Of a stretch of 64,000 nt of DNA, positions 16,766 through 29,423 are shown in pieces. The position numbers and the translations under genes are program-made. The stretch is from Rhodopseudomonas rhenobacensis. Lineage in GTDB: Bacteria; Pseudomonadota; Alphaproteobacteria; Rhizobiales; Xanthobacteraceae. The notes beneath the pieces are model-generated. The model did not search any database. It saw only the letters and a program-made list of their open reading frames with translations, and had not been told where the DNA came from. Position 1 is the first letter of the stretch. Every line of letters begins with the position of its first letter. Where the stretch lies: assembly GCF_014203125.1 (NCBI RefSeq), contig NZ_JACHIH010000006.1:1-64000 (forward strand). Direction: 5' to 3'.

Positions 16766-16853
16766 CATTGCAAAGCTCGGGCGCTGCGCGTCGCGAGATC
16801 GCTGGCGGCTATCCGGAATTCGGAATAGCGCCGCTGTGGTGATGACGTCCCGC

Positions 16854-17519
16854 TCAGCTCTTCAACAGCGCCTTGATGCGCTTGTCGAACTCTTCGAACG
16901 AGGTTTCGCCCTTCACCATCTCGCCGTTGATGAAGAAGGTCGGAGTCGAGTTGACCTTCAACACCTCGTTGGCGAATTTCTGGTCGGCGGCGATCTTGTC
17001 CAACAGCGCCTGGTCCTTCAGGCAGGCTTCCACGGCCTCGCCGCTCATGCCGGCCTGTTTTCCGATCCGCTTCAAGGTCTCGGTGGTGTTCTTCAGCACC
17101 CAGTCGGTCTGCTGCTTGAACAGCATGTCGTTGACGGCGAAGTATTTGCCGGCGTCGTCCTTGGCGATGCAGCGCGCCAGCATCGAGCCCGCGGCGGCCT
17201 TGATGTCGAGCGGGAATTCGCGGAACACGTATTTGATCTTGTTGGTGTCGATGTATTCCGACTTCAGTTTCGGAAACACCGTCTCGTTGAAATTGGCGCA
17301 GTGCGAGCAGGTCATCGAGGCGTATTCGATGATGGTGACGCTGGCGTCGGGCTTGCCGAGCGCCATGTCGGGCAGCGAGCCCGGCTTGGCGACGTCGGCG
17401 GGAGACGGCGCGTCCTGCGCGAAGGCGTCGCCGATCAGGCGCAGCGGCGAAAAACCGGCGACGGCGGCAAGCCCGGTCAGCGACAGGGCGGCGGTGAAGG
17501 CGCGGCGGGTGATGATCAC
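16854..17519 (-). CDS. DsbA-family thioredoxin-fold oxidoreductase, exported
   Basis: The product is 221 residues from a GTG at 17519, chosen because GGGAG lies about ten bases upstream and because this start gives a proper signal sequence (TRRAFTAALSLTGLAAVAGF, possibly Tat because of the RR). The mature part is a DsbA-type thioredoxin fold: catalytic CSHC at Cys71-Cys74 in SMTCSHCANF, a helical insertion, and the cis-Pro loop NSTPTFFING. Such periplasmic enzymes oxidise or isomerise disulfides. The family resembles BdbD/DsbG-like proteins common in alphaproteobacteria. It begins a leftward pair with the DUF721 gene upstream and lies next to the RAYT island. Confidence 0.88.
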   Translation of the reverse strand: MIITRRAFTAALSLTGLAAVAGFSPLRLIGDAFAQDAPSPADVAKPGSLPDMALGKPDASVTIIEYASMTCSHCANFNETVFPKLKSEYIDTNKIKYVFREFPLDIKAAAGSMLARCIAKDDAGKYFAVNDMLFKQQTDWVLKNTTETLKRIGKQAGMSGEAVEACLKDQALLDKIAADQKFANEVLKVNSTPTFFINGEMVKGETSFEEFDKRIKALLKS

Positions 17520-17628
17520 GTCAAAACACTCCCAATTCGGCGGGGCACGCCGCAACAGAACCGATGTTGGCTAGCTTGAAACGGCAATTGTGGCAATGGT
17601 GGGCTGGGCGGCGATCCCCAGGCCGAAC

Positions 17629-18108
17629 TCACCTTCGCTTGATCGAGGCGCCGAGCCGGGCCAGCGCGCTGCGCAGCTCGTCGTCCTCCACGGAGGTCAA
17701 GGTCTGCGCCACCGCGGCGACCGCTTCGGGATCGGGGCCGGGCGGCGGCTTCGGCTTGCGCCGCCGCGACAACGGCGCCTGCCGCAGCGCCAGTTTGGCG
17801 ACCGCATTCCAGCCGAAGAAGCGGTTGACCCGCTGCAGGATGACGTCGGAGGCGTGCTGGATTTCCAGCGCCATCGGGCCCTCGACCCGCAGGATCAGCG
17901 TCGCCGGCTGGGTCTGTTGGCCCTCGACCGGGCGCGGCCATTGGATCCGGATCGGCTCGGCGAACTCGGCGACCTCAGGCCCGGCGATCTCGGCCCAGCG
18001 CGCCACCAATTCGCGCGAGGCAAAACCCTGCCGCGCGAAGGCGTCGGAAAACACCCCGCCGAGCAGGACGGACAACGGCTTGGCGGAACTTCGGCCGGGC
18101 TTGAACAT
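17629..18108 (-). CDS. DUF721 (DciA-like) protein
   Basis: This 159-residue protein matches the DUF721 family, whose member DciA helps recruit the replicative helicase in bacteria that lack DnaC/DnaI. The conserved core is visible as WAEIAGPEVAEFAEPIRIQWP, followed by LILRVEGPMALEIQH and the VILQRVNRFFGWNAVAKL segment (about residues 38-108). The C-terminal part is Pro/Arg-rich and then acidic. It is placed between the dsbA-like and higBA/mutY genes, an arrangement I associate with Bradyrhizobiaceae. A role as helicase loader is inferred from the family. Confidence 0.8.
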   Translation of the reverse strand: MFKPGRSSAKPLSVLLGGVFSDAFARQGFASRELVARWAEIAGPEVAEFAEPIRIQWPRPVEGQQTQPATLILRVEGPMALEIQHASDVILQRVNRFFGWNAVAKLALRQAPLSRRRKPKPPPGPDPEAVAAVAQTLTSVEDDELRSALARLGASIKRR

Positions 18109-18149
18109 GGCGCGTTATAGCATTTGTCGGGGCAGAGCGGCAGCGGCGA

Positions 18150-18470
18150 TCACGCCGCGCGCGGCTGGATCGCTTTCAGGTCGCGGCCGATCTGGCGGCG
18201 GCGCTGCATCAGGTCGTAATCCGTTTGCAGGCCGAGAAAAAACCCCTCGGACAGCCCGAAATAGCGCGCCAGCCGCAGATCGGTATCGGCGGTGATGTCG
18301 CGCTTGCCGAGCACGATCTCGTTGATTCGGCGGGGCGCCACATGGACCGCACGGGCCAGCGCGTTCTGGCTCAGCGCCATCGGTTTGAGAAACTCTTCCA
18401 GCAAGATCTCGCCGGGGTGGGGATTTGGCAGAAGCCCGCGCCTAGTCGTGGTAGTCGACGATTTCGACAT
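18150..18470 (-). CDS. higA: HigA-type antitoxin, XRE family
   Basis: The 106-residue protein contains the HigA/VapI pattern: NPHPGEILLEEFLKPM, then a helix-turn-helix (LSQNALARAVHVAPRRINEIVLGKR, about residues 30-55) and ADTDLRLARYFGLSEGFFLGLQ. It should neutralise the HigB toxin encoded just upstream and bind the operon operator. I used the ATG at 18470, which overlaps the 3' end of higB by 29 bases, indicating translational coupling. The C-terminal tail (QRRRQIGRDLKAI) is basic. Confidence 0.9.
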   Translation of the reverse strand: MSKSSTTTTRRGLLPNPHPGEILLEEFLKPMALSQNALARAVHVAPRRINEIVLGKRDITADTDLRLARYFGLSEGFFLGLQTDYDLMQRRRQIGRDLKAIQPRAA

Positions 18471-18726
18471 CGCTCGGCCCCCTTTCGTCCCAGACGAAAC
18501 AAATCCGCCATTGGTCGTTGATGCGGATCGAATGCTGACCTTGCCGGTCGGCCCGCAGCGCCTCGAGCCGATTGCCCGGCGGCACACGCAGATCGCCCAA
18601 CACGCGGGCCTGATTGAGAAGACGGAGTTTTCTCAAGGCAACGCTCTGGATCTCCGACGGCAGCTTGCGGCTGCGTTGGCCTGACCAGATCAGTTCGGTT
18701 TCCGGATCGGCGAAACTTACAATCAT
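18442..18726 (-). CDS. higB: HigB-type toxin (RelE/ParE superfamily ribonuclease)
   Basis: The 94-residue protein has the HigB/RelE fold pattern: FADPETELIWSG at the start, the helix IQSVALRKLRLLNQA, the strand-rich LEALRADRQGQHSIRINDQWRICFVW and the C-terminal VEIVDYH. Family members are ribosome-dependent mRNA endonucleases. The gene precedes higA, as in other higBA modules. Its ATG is only three bases from a perfect 15-bp palindrome and has no ribosome-binding site, so the message may be leaderless. All core residues look present, so the module appears intact. Confidence 0.9.
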   Translation of the reverse strand: MIVSFADPETELIWSGQRSRKLPSEIQSVALRKLRLLNQARVLGDLRVPPGNRLEALRADRQGQHSIRINDQWRICFVWDERGPSDVEIVDYHD

Positions 18727-18729
18727 ATA

Positions 18730-18744
18730 TAACGCGTCGCGTTA
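18730..18744. promoter_or_regulatory. HigA operator palindrome
   Basis: TAACGCG-T-CGCGTTA is a perfect 15-bp palindrome ending three bases before the higB start codon. An AT-rich TATAT stretch between them could be part of the -10 or the transcription start. The position fits autorepression by HigA (inference). Confidence 0.7.
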
Positions 18745-18796
18745 CGGCCGGCAATCTGGCACTGGCGCCGGCGTAATTCCGATCCTAGATTGCGGT

Positions 18797-19912
18797 GTGC
18801 CCGCATCGCCAGCCAGACAAAAAGCCCGCCGCCAGGCCGTCCCGGACTCAGCTTATCCCCGGCTGCTGCTGGCCTGGTATGATCGGCATCGCCGCGCGCT
18901 GCCGTGGCGGGCGCTACCGGGGCAGGCCGCCGACCCCTACCGGGTCTGGCTCAGCGAAATCATGCTGCAGCAGACCACGGTGAAAGCGGTCGGGCCGTAT
19001 TTCGAGAAATTTTTGGCGCGTTGGCCGAGCGTCGCGGCGCTCGGCCGCGCCAGCCAGGACGACGTGCTGCGGATGTGGGCCGGGCTCGGCTATTATTCGC
19101 GGGCGCGCAATCTTTTCGCCTGCGCGGTGGCGGTTTCGCGCGACCATGGCGGCGCCTTCCCCGACACCGAGGTGGGCTTGCGGGCGCTGCCGGGGATCGG
19201 GCCCTATACCGCGGCGGCGATCGCGGCGATCGCGTTCGGCCGTCATTGCATGCCGGTCGACGGCAATATCGAACGCGTGGTGTCGCGGCTGTTTGCGACC
19301 GAAGACGCGCTGCCGCAGGCCAAGCCGAAGATTTCGCAGTTAGCGCTGACGCTGGCCGGCGAGGCCCGCGCCGGCGATTCAGCACAGGCCTTGATGGATC
19401 TCGGCGCCACCATCTGCACGCCGAAAAAGCCGGCCTGTGCGCTGTGCCCATTGAATGAGGACTGCGCAGCACGCGCGCGCGGCGATCAGGAGACGTTTCC
19501 GCGCAAAGCGCCGAAGGTCACCGGAAAGCTACGCCGCGGCGCCGCCTTCGTGGTGACGCGTGGCGATGAACTTTTGGTACGAACCCGCGCGGAAAAAGGC
19601 CTGCTCGGCGGCATGACCGAAGTGCCGGGCTCGGACTGGATCGCCGGACAAGACGACACGATCGCGCGACAACAGGCGCCGGCGTTGCCGGGCGTGGCGC
19701 GTTGGCAGCGCAAGCCGGGCTTAGTCAATCACGTGTTCACGCATTTCCCGCTCGAACTCGTGGTCTACACCGCGGCCGTGCCGGCGCGGAGCCGGGCGCC
19801 CGACGGCATGCGCTTCGTCAAGATCGCGACCTTGCAGCACGAGGCATTGCCGAACCTGATGCGCAAGGTGATCGCGCACGGGCTCGGCGACGGCAAACCG
19901 ATCAGGCGCTGA
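18797..19912 (+). CDS. mutY: A/G-specific adenine DNA glycosylase MutY
   Basis: From the GTG at 18797 the protein is 371 residues, close to the family length. Earlier in-frame starts would run through higB. MutY removes adenine opposite 8-oxoguanine. Visible features are the catalytic Glu54 in LSEIMLQQTTV, the helix-hairpin-helix LPGIGPYTAAAIAAIAFG (131-148), catalytic Asp155 in PVDGNIERV, and the [4Fe-4S] ligands Cys207, Cys214, Cys217 and Cys223 (C-X6-C-X2-C-X5-C). The C-terminal Nudix-like 8-oxoG recognition domain begins near residue 250. No strong ribosome-binding site precedes the start, so the exact start is uncertain. Confidence 0.95.
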   Translation: MPASPARQKARRQAVPDSAYPRLLLAWYDRHRRALPWRALPGQAADPYRVWLSEIMLQQTTVKAVGPYFEKFLARWPSVAALGRASQDDVLRMWAGLGYYSRARNLFACAVAVSRDHGGAFPDTEVGLRALPGIGPYTAAAIAAIAFGRHCMPVDGNIERVVSRLFATEDALPQAKPKISQLALTLAGEARAGDSAQALMDLGATICTPKKPACALCPLNEDCAARARGDQETFPRKAPKVTGKLRRGAAFVVTRGDELLVRTRAEKGLLGGMTEVPGSDWIAGQDDTIARQQAPALPGVARWQRKPGLVNHVFTHFPLELVVYTAAVPARSRAPDGMRFVKIATLQHEALPNLMRKVIAHGLGDGKPIRR

Positions 19913-20228
19913 TGTCGGTGATGAAGCCGGTCTTCTTGTCGGTCTGGTTCTCGGCGGCTTCCTTGATCTTTTCTTTGATCTTGTTCTCGATCGCCTCGCG
20001 CTCCTTCGGCGACATGTTCTTCAGCTCTTCTTCGGTGACGCCGATGCTCTTCAGGATCGCATCCCGCAGCTTCTCCGCCGGCGTCATCTTGGCGTAGGCG
20101 AGGAATTTTTCTTCCGGGGTTTGCGGGGTGGGTTTCGATTTGGTGAGGCTGCCGTCGTCCTTGGTGAGCCGTGTGCTCGCCGGCGACGACGCGGTCATGA
20201 AGCTGGTAGGACTGATGAAGCCGGACAT
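19902..20228 (-). CDS. Small acidic/basic hypothetical protein
   Basis: This 108-residue protein of unknown function starts MSGFISPTSFMTASSP and continues into a charged helical region (TPEEKFLAYAKMTPAEKLRDAI, then EEELKNMSPKEREAIENKIKEKIKEAA). It has no signal peptide, membrane segment or cysteine pair. I use the ATG at 20228. Its 3' end overlaps the mutY 3' end by 11 bases on the opposite strand. The even codon use and clear charged pattern argue that it is real. Confidence 0.7.
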   Translation of the reverse strand: MSGFISPTSFMTASSPASTRLTKDDGSLTKSKPTPQTPEEKFLAYAKMTPAEKLRDAILKSIGVTEEELKNMSPKEREAIENKIKEKIKEAAENQTDKKTGFITDISA

Positions 20229-20335
20229 CGGACTGTTCTCGTGACAAGTTGCGTCACGAAGGCCCCGCAAGAAACGGACCAATTCAAAATGTCATAGATA
20301 GCAATGATTTGAAACGCTGCGCCGGCACCCAACGC

Positions 20336-20366
20336 AAAACTGCCGGCAAAACTTGCCGGCAGTTTT
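20336..20366 (-). terminator. Rho-independent terminator after ccrM
   Basis: A perfect 14-base stem (20336-20349 with 20353-20366, loop AAC) has A-rich and T-rich outer ends, so on the minus strand a GC-rich hairpin runs into TTTT 26 bases after the ccrM stop codon. Confidence 0.8.
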
Positions 20367-20391
20367 GACCCTCTGCTAACAGATTTGCCGC

Positions 20392-21544
<1,153 letters not shown>

Positions 21545-21779
21545 AGGCGACGCTGTCGGCGACGCGGGACTAAACAACCGACTGACCGTACATTGCCGCG
21601 ACGAGGTAAACACGGGGTTAGCGAACTGCCGAAGATGATCGCTTCTTGCTAGGCAATATTTGCCCGGCGGGTTATTGCTAATGGAATGGAAATATTGCCG
21701 GCGCGGCGCGTTACGCTTGCGCGCCAAAGCCTAGCGAAGACACACCCGACCACACCGACTGCCATGAGGGAAAAGCCAG

Positions 21780-22706
21780 ATGCGTTACGATGATTTCCGT
21801 CGCAGCGACAATATCGACGACCGCCGCGACGACGAGGGCGGTGGTGGCGGCGGCGGTGGTTTTCCGATGGGCGGCGGCGGCCTCGGCATCGGCGCCGTCG
21901 TGGTGCTCGGCCTGATCGGCTGGGCCACCGGGATTGACCCGCGCATCCTGATCGGCGGCGCCGAGGTCTTGACCGGCGGGCGCGACCAGGGCGGCTATGA
22001 AAGCGACCGTCGTCCGGGGCCGAAAAAGGAGGGGGCGCCGACCGACGAGATGGGCAGCATGATTTCCGGCGTGCTCGGCGAGATCGACGACCGCTGGACC
22101 GAAATCTTTAAGGACAGCAACCAGAAATATGTCGGCCCGCGCATCGTGCTGTTCAGGGGCCGCACCAATGGCGGGCGCTGCGGCATGGCGCAGGCGGCGA
22201 TGGGACCGTTCTATTGTCCGCCGGACAAGCAGATCTATCTCGACACCAGCTTCTTCAAGCAGGTCGAGACCCGATTCCGCGGCTGCTCCGGCAGCGCCTG
22301 CAAATTCACCGCGGCCTACATCATCGCCCACGAGGCCGGCCATCACGTGCAGAACCTGCTCGGCATCCTGCCGCGGGTGACGCGGCTGCAGCAGCAGTCC
22401 GGCGACAGGGCCGAGTCGAATGCGCTGCAGGTCAAGGTCGAGTTGCAGGCGGATTGCCTGTCCGGCGTCTGGGTCAATCGCGAGGTCAAGAAGCGACCGA
22501 ATTTCTTGGAGGACGGCGACATCGACGCCGCGCTGAAGACCGCCACCGCGATCGGCGACGACACGTTGCAACGCAATGCCGGCCGCGAAGTGGTGCCGGA
22601 TTCTTTCACCCACGGCTCGGCCGAGCAGCGCAAGCGCTGGTTCATGACCGGCTATCAGCAGGGCACGGTCGCGGCCTGCAACACGTTCGGCGCGGAGCGG
22701 CTGTAA
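21780..22706 (+). CDS. Putative neutral zinc metallopeptidase (YpfJ family)
   Basis: The 308-residue protein matches the putative zinc metallopeptidase family that includes E. coli YpfJ. It has a polar N-terminus with a Gly stretch (residues 20-36), one membrane segment (about 37-52, GIGAVVVLGLIGWATG) and a metallopeptidase domain with the HEXXH motif HEAGHH at 184-189. Cys134, Cys146, Cys169 and Cys174 could form disulfides if the domain is periplasmic. Later conserved parts are ELQADCLSGVWVN and DSFTHGSAEQRKRWF. The substrate is unknown. The gene stands alone, divergent from ccrM. Confidence 0.88.
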   Translation: MRYDDFRRSDNIDDRRDDEGGGGGGGGFPMGGGGLGIGAVVVLGLIGWATGIDPRILIGGAEVLTGGRDQGGYESDRRPGPKKEGAPTDEMGSMISGVLGEIDDRWTEIFKDSNQKYVGPRIVLFRGRTNGGRCGMAQAAMGPFYCPPDKQIYLDTSFFKQVETRFRGCSGSACKFTAAYIIAHEAGHHVQNLLGILPRVTRLQQQSGDRAESNALQVKVELQADCLSGVWVNREVKKRPNFLEDGDIDAALKTATAIGDDTLQRNAGREVVPDSFTHGSAEQRKRWFMTGYQQGTVAACNTFGAERL

Positions 22707-23117
22707 GGCCGCGCGCGCTGCCGTCATCCTGAGCGGCAAGTCTTGTCATCGTCCCGACGATGCACGAAGCCGAGTGCCCCGATCATTAGGCACCGCGCCC
22801 AACACGTCATGGCCGGGCTTGTCCAGGCTTGTCCAGGCTTGTCCCGGCCATCCACGGAAACCGGCGCGGCGTCGCTTGTGGGCGTGAATGGCCGGGCCGA
22901 GCCGGCCATGACGCGGAGAGGGCGACGATTGCCGATACCTGCGGGCGTGGAGCCCGATCCAGTCAGGCTCTCAGCATGGCGCGGTCCTCGCTGAGCAGCT
23001 TCGCGCCGCAGAAATATTCCGACACACAGCGAAATCTTTACCCGCTATTAACCATCGCCTGAAAAAGTCGCCCCTGCTAACGGTTTGTTAACCGCTGCGC
23101 TTTCGGAGGCGGCGACC
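22707..23117. other. Intergenic region with dispersed repeat family 3
   Basis: This 411-bp gap holds a repeat of the form CATGGCCGGG...CCGGCCATGACGCGG (about 22808-22920), including a three-fold iteration of CAGGCTTGTC, and a related short copy lies near 29483-29520. No gene is convincing. AT-richer sequence before 23118 probably contains the promoter of the next gene. Confidence 0.6.
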
Positions 23118-24218
23118 ATGACGTCGGTCTATACCGGCTACAACAATCCCTATTCCGCCGGCTCGGCCTATTCGCGGGCGGTGGCGACCCAGCCGTCGCT
23201 GGCCAATGTGCTGGCGACCATCGACGACTCCTCGACGGCCGGCGGCGGCTCGGCCACCAATCTGACGCTGTCGGATGCCGCCCGCGCGCAGCTCGCCAAC
23301 ACCGCGTCGCAGCCGGATTTCGCCACCGTCACCACCGCGGCGCGCGCCGCGCTCGACAAGCTCTACGCCGCTGCGAAAGCCACCGGGCCGCTCGATGCCG
23401 ACGGCAAGCTGACCATCGATCTCACCACGCTGGATCGCCGCGCGCTGTTTGCGGTCGCCACCAACAATGGCGGCAAATTCACCCCCGACGAACAGAGCGT
23501 CGCCGCGGCCGCGCTCGACAGCCGCTTCAACGCCGCGCTGGCACCGGCGGCGCAGACCAGCAAGCTCACCGGCGACTACGGCGCGATCTACAAGGCGGCG
23601 CTGGATTATCTCGACGCCGCGAGCCCGGAGGAAAAGGCCACCACCATCTGGGCGGCGCAGCGCAACGCCGTCGCCAAGGGCGTGCAGGCGACGCAAACCG
23701 ATCCGTCGAAGCCGCCGTCCGGCATCAGCAACGATCCGGTCGCAGCGTATCTGACGCAATATCCCGGCGGCAGCCCGACCGCGACGCAGGATTTCTCCAG
23801 CGTGGCGAAGACCGTGCGCGCCACGCTCGATGCCCAGGCCAAAGCCGCAGCCGCGCTCGGTCGCGAATTGGTGTTCGATCCCGGCCGCAAGACCGGGCAG
23901 CTCGCCGACCTGTCGTCGATCGATAATCGCTCGCTGTCGGCGATCGCGCTCAACAAGGATCAGCTGTTCTCCAGTCAGGAAAGTTTCGCCGCCAAGAAGG
24001 AGCTGGATTCGCGCGGCCGCGCCAGCATCCTCACGGCGCTGAAGCAGAGCCAGAAGTCCGGCGATCCGACCCAGCTCAGCCTCGGCATCCTCAACGCCTA
24101 TTCGGCGATGAGCAGCGAAGAGCGGCAGGCCACGCATTGGACCACCAGCCTGCGCGACACCGCGGTGCAGAACTACAAATCGACCCACACGCTGCTGTCG
24201 ATGCTGAAGGGCGGCTAA
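23118..24218 (+). CDS. Hypothetical protein, Ala/Ser/Thr-rich
   Basis: A 366-residue protein not recognised as a known family. I chose the ATG at 23118 because GGAGG lies ten bases upstream. It has no signal peptide or membrane segment. It is rich in Ala, Ser, Thr and Lys and appears to contain two related halves: FATVTTAARAALDKLYAAAKA...LTTLDRRALFAVATNNGGKF and FSSVAKTVRATLDAQAKAAAA...LSSIDNRSLSAIALNKDQLF, which suggests an internal duplication. The N-terminus (YTGYNNPYSAGSAYSRAVA) is reminiscent of extracellular or flagellum-related small-residue-rich proteins, but no function can be given. Confidence 0.75.
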   Translation: MTSVYTGYNNPYSAGSAYSRAVATQPSLANVLATIDDSSTAGGGSATNLTLSDAARAQLANTASQPDFATVTTAARAALDKLYAAAKATGPLDADGKLTIDLTTLDRRALFAVATNNGGKFTPDEQSVAAAALDSRFNAALAPAAQTSKLTGDYGAIYKAALDYLDAASPEEKATTIWAAQRNAVAKGVQATQTDPSKPPSGISNDPVAAYLTQYPGGSPTATQDFSSVAKTVRATLDAQAKAAAALGRELVFDPGRKTGQLADLSSIDNRSLSAIALNKDQLFSSQESFAAKKELDSRGRASILTALKQSQKSGDPTQLSLGILNAYSAMSSEERQATHWTTSLRDTAVQNYKSTHTLLSMLKGG

Positions 24219-24254
24219 GCTCGGTTTGGGATCGACGTATCCAACCAAATGCCA

Positions 24255-24340
24255 TGTCATTCCGGATTGCGAGTTCGAAGAACGAGCAAGTCCGGAATCC
24301 ATACTCCCGGAATAATCCGCGATCTCGGGGCCAGTTCCCG
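24255..24340. repeat. Dispersed palindromic repeat, family 1 (partial copy)
   Basis: The segment GTCATTCCGGATTGCGAG and the following AACGAGCAAGTCCGGAATC match the copies at 5402 and 45158. The far arm is degenerate. Confidence 0.7.
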
Positions 24341-24474
24341 GGTCATCGCGGCGCCTCGGGCCGCACAGCCAATCCATGCGACCGCGCGCCGCCGCCGGGT
24401 TGCTAGGCGGGCGCCGCGGGTCCGGATAAGTTTGCTGCCGACCGATTCGACATCACGGTTTGAAGGAGACCATC

Positions 24475-24630
24475 ATGGTGATTACCAGCGCCCACATCCC
24501 GGCCATCGTCGCGCTCATCGCTGGCGTGCTGATTCTGGTGATGCCCCGCCTGCTCAATCTGGTGGTCGCGATCTATTTGATTTGCATAGGTCTTATCGGC
24601 CTGGGCGTGCTGCGCTGGTTTCATCTTTAG
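24475..24630 (+). CDS. Small membrane protein, DUF3096 family
   Basis: This 51-residue protein is preceded by GAAGGAG seven bases before the ATG. It consists of two hydrophobic helices, IPAIVALIAGVLILVMP (residues 8-24) and LNLVVAIYLICIGLIGLGVL (27-46), joined by a short Arg turn, and ends RWFHL. It matches the DUF3096 family of small two-helix inner-membrane proteins of unknown function found in many proteobacteria. It stands just upstream of ppdK but need not be functionally related. Confidence 0.85.
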   Translation: MVITSAHIPAIVALIAGVLILVMPRLLNLVVAIYLICIGLIGLGVLRWFHL

Positions 24631-24720
24631 TCTGGAGCCGCGGCGGTCCGGCTTGCGCGGACTCGCCAAAACGTGGTGTATGGCGCCACCCATTCCCCTT
24701 ATTGCGGACTGTTGAACGCT

Positions 24721-27636
<2,916 letters not shown>

Positions 27637-27681
27637 GACCGCTGCGATCACGACGATCGCGGGAAACAATCATCATTCGTC

Positions 27682-27710
27682 GAAACGGCCGGGATCATCC
27701 CGGCCGTTTC
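27682..27710 (+). terminator. Rho-independent terminator after ppdK
   Basis: A perfect 13-base stem (27682-27694 with 27698-27710, loop TCA) ends in GTTTC, 45 bases after the ppdK stop codon. Confidence 0.85.
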
Positions 27711-27995
27711 TCGTTGTGCCGTATTGTTACATCGACCAGCTCAAACGCTCTCGTCTATTTCATCCCTATCGATGTTGCGCAGGCCTCGCATTCGTTGACG
27801 CGTTGTTTACCACCTTGCTGAAGCCGCGGTTTACCAAGGCTTTTGAAAGCTTCGTCGCGTTCCAGCTGGTACTTGCCTGTGGCCGCGGCGCATCGCCGAT
27901 TAACTCCCCGGCAACTTTAATTGGCTAACAACGAAATAGATCGAATTCGACGTAAATGTGCTTTCGATCAGTGTAAGCGTTGCGTGAGCGTATCG
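27711..27995. other. Upstream region of the cell-wall hydrolase gene
   Basis: About 285 bases of lower GC content without a gene. The next open frame can be extended back to a TTG at 27921, but the extension is basic and Cys-rich and has no ribosome-binding site. The AT-rich character suggests a promoter region; no specific operator was recognised. Confidence 0.5.
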
Positions 27996-29423
27996 ATGTC
28001 AGTCATGCGTAACCGGCCGAAGGGCGTGAAATTTGCGTCCTTCGGTCTTGGTCTTTGCGTCTTCGCATTGATCCCCACAGAGGTCGGCTATCAGGATATC
28101 GCCTCGCTGCTGGCGCGGCAGCCCGGCGTCGCCGAGCGCTGGCAGAAGCGCGTGTTCGCGTCCTCCGTCGCCACCATCCAGCTCGCCACGTTTTCGTTCG
28201 GCCGCCCGATCGGCACCTCGCTGCCGCAGAGCGCCAACATCCGGCTCGCCAGCCTCGACAATCAGACCGGCGACGTCACCGGCTCGCTGAGCCGCAATCC
28301 GCTGGCGCAGCCGCCGAGCCGCTTCGAGGCGTCGGACTTTCCCAAGGTCGATCGCACCCTGAAGGGCGACCGCCTCGCCACGGTGAATCCAGAGACGCCG
28401 TCACAGGACGCGTCGCCGTCGTCGCAGAACGATTCCACGGCACCCAACGTCGCCGGCGCCAAGACCGCGGAGCAATTGCCCGCCGGCCCGGCTGCACCAC
28501 TCGATCCGGAACTCGCCGAAGCGCTGCAGGCGCCGCCGCTATCGCAATACGACGCGTCGCTGTCGCTCGACGCGCAGCCGCTCGGCGACGCCAGCATCGG
28601 CGCGCCGACGGTGCCGGCACATGACGGCTTCGCGGTGAAGACCTCCAGCCTGTTCTTCGGCAGTTCGTCGCTCGGCGCGCCCGGTGAGAGCATGGAGCAA
28701 TGGCAGCCCGGCGAGGAGCCGATGATCGTGCTGCCGGTCGGCATCGATCCCGACATGAAGGTCACCGCGTCGCTGCCGGAGACGGTGGCGCCAAGCGAGC
28801 CCGCCAAGGCCGGCGAGAGCATCGCCACCAAGGGCGAGGTCAACGCCGACAATCAGCGGGTTAAGACCCCGGCCGAACGGCTCGGTCTGTTCGACGAGAA
28901 GCTGCGCGCCAAGCACGAGAAGTGCCTGACCGACGCGATCTATTTCGAGTCCCGCGGCGAAGCGGTGCGCGGCCAGATCGCGGTGGCGCAGGTGGTTTTG
29001 AACCGCGCCTTCTCGGGCTTCTATCCGAACAACGTCTGCGGCGTGGTGTACCAGAACAAGCATCGCCATCTGGCCTGCCAGTTCACTTTCGCCTGCGACA
29101 AGGTCGCGGACGTGGTGAGAGAGCCCGAGATGTGGGACCGCGCCAAGAAGATCGCCAAGGCCTCGCTCGACGGCCAGCTGTGGCTGCCGGAAGTCGGCAA
29201 GTCGACGCACTATCACGCCTATTGGGTGCGGCCGTCCTGGGTGCACGAGATGAAGAAGATGTACAAATTCGGCGTGCACACCTTCTATCGGCCGCGCAAT
29301 TGGGGCGACGGCAGCGATGCGCCGAGCTGGGGCACGCCGGGCGAAACCGCGGCGATCTCCGCGAAACTCGCCGAAGCCGGCAAGAGCTCGGCGGAAATTT
29401 CGGGCACCTCGGTGCGGCGCTGA
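27996..29423 (+). CDS. SleB-type cell wall hydrolase
   Basis: From the ATG at 27996 the protein is 475 residues. A basic start and a hydrophobic stretch (VKFASFGLGLCVFALIP) form a signal or membrane anchor. A long, Pro/Ser/Ala-rich low-complexity region (about 90-290) follows. The C-terminal hydrolase domain (about 300-440) matches the SleB/CwlJ family: CLTDAIYFESRGEAVRGQIAV with the catalytic Glu, QVVLNRAFSGFYPNNVCGVVYQ and THYHAYWVRPSW. Outside spore formers these enzymes act as peptidoglycan lytic transglycosylases in envelope remodelling. An alternative ATG is at 28005. Confidence 0.85.
   Translation: MSVMRNRPKGVKFASFGLGLCVFALIPTEVGYQDIASLLARQPGVAERWQKRVFASSVATIQLATFSFGRPIGTSLPQSANIRLASLDNQTGDVTGSLSRNPLAQPPSRFEASDFPKVDRTLKGDRLATVNPETPSQDASPSSQNDSTAPNVAGAKTAEQLPAGPAAPLDPELAEALQAPPLSQYDASLSLDAQPLGDASIGAPTVPAHDGFAVKTSSLFFGSSSLGAPGESMEQWQPGEEPMIVLPVGIDPDMKVTASLPETVAPSEPAKAGESIATKGEVNADNQRVKTPAERLGLFDEKLRAKHEKCLTDAIYFESRGEAVRGQIAVAQVVLNRAFSGFYPNNVCGVVYQNKHRHLACQFTFACDKVADVVREPEMWDRAKKIAKASLDGQLWLPEVGKSTHYHAYWVRPSWVHEMKKMYKFGVHTFYRPRNWGDGSDAPSWGTPGETAAISAKLAEAGKSSAEISGTSVRR

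Noticed and set aside
16372-16842. A 156-codon frame and overlapping frames on both strands in the structured block
   Set aside because: No ribosome-binding site, Arg/Cys/Trp/Pro composition that looks non-coding, and multiple hairpins crossing it; treated as a candidate RNA instead. A multicopy gene fragment cannot be excluded.
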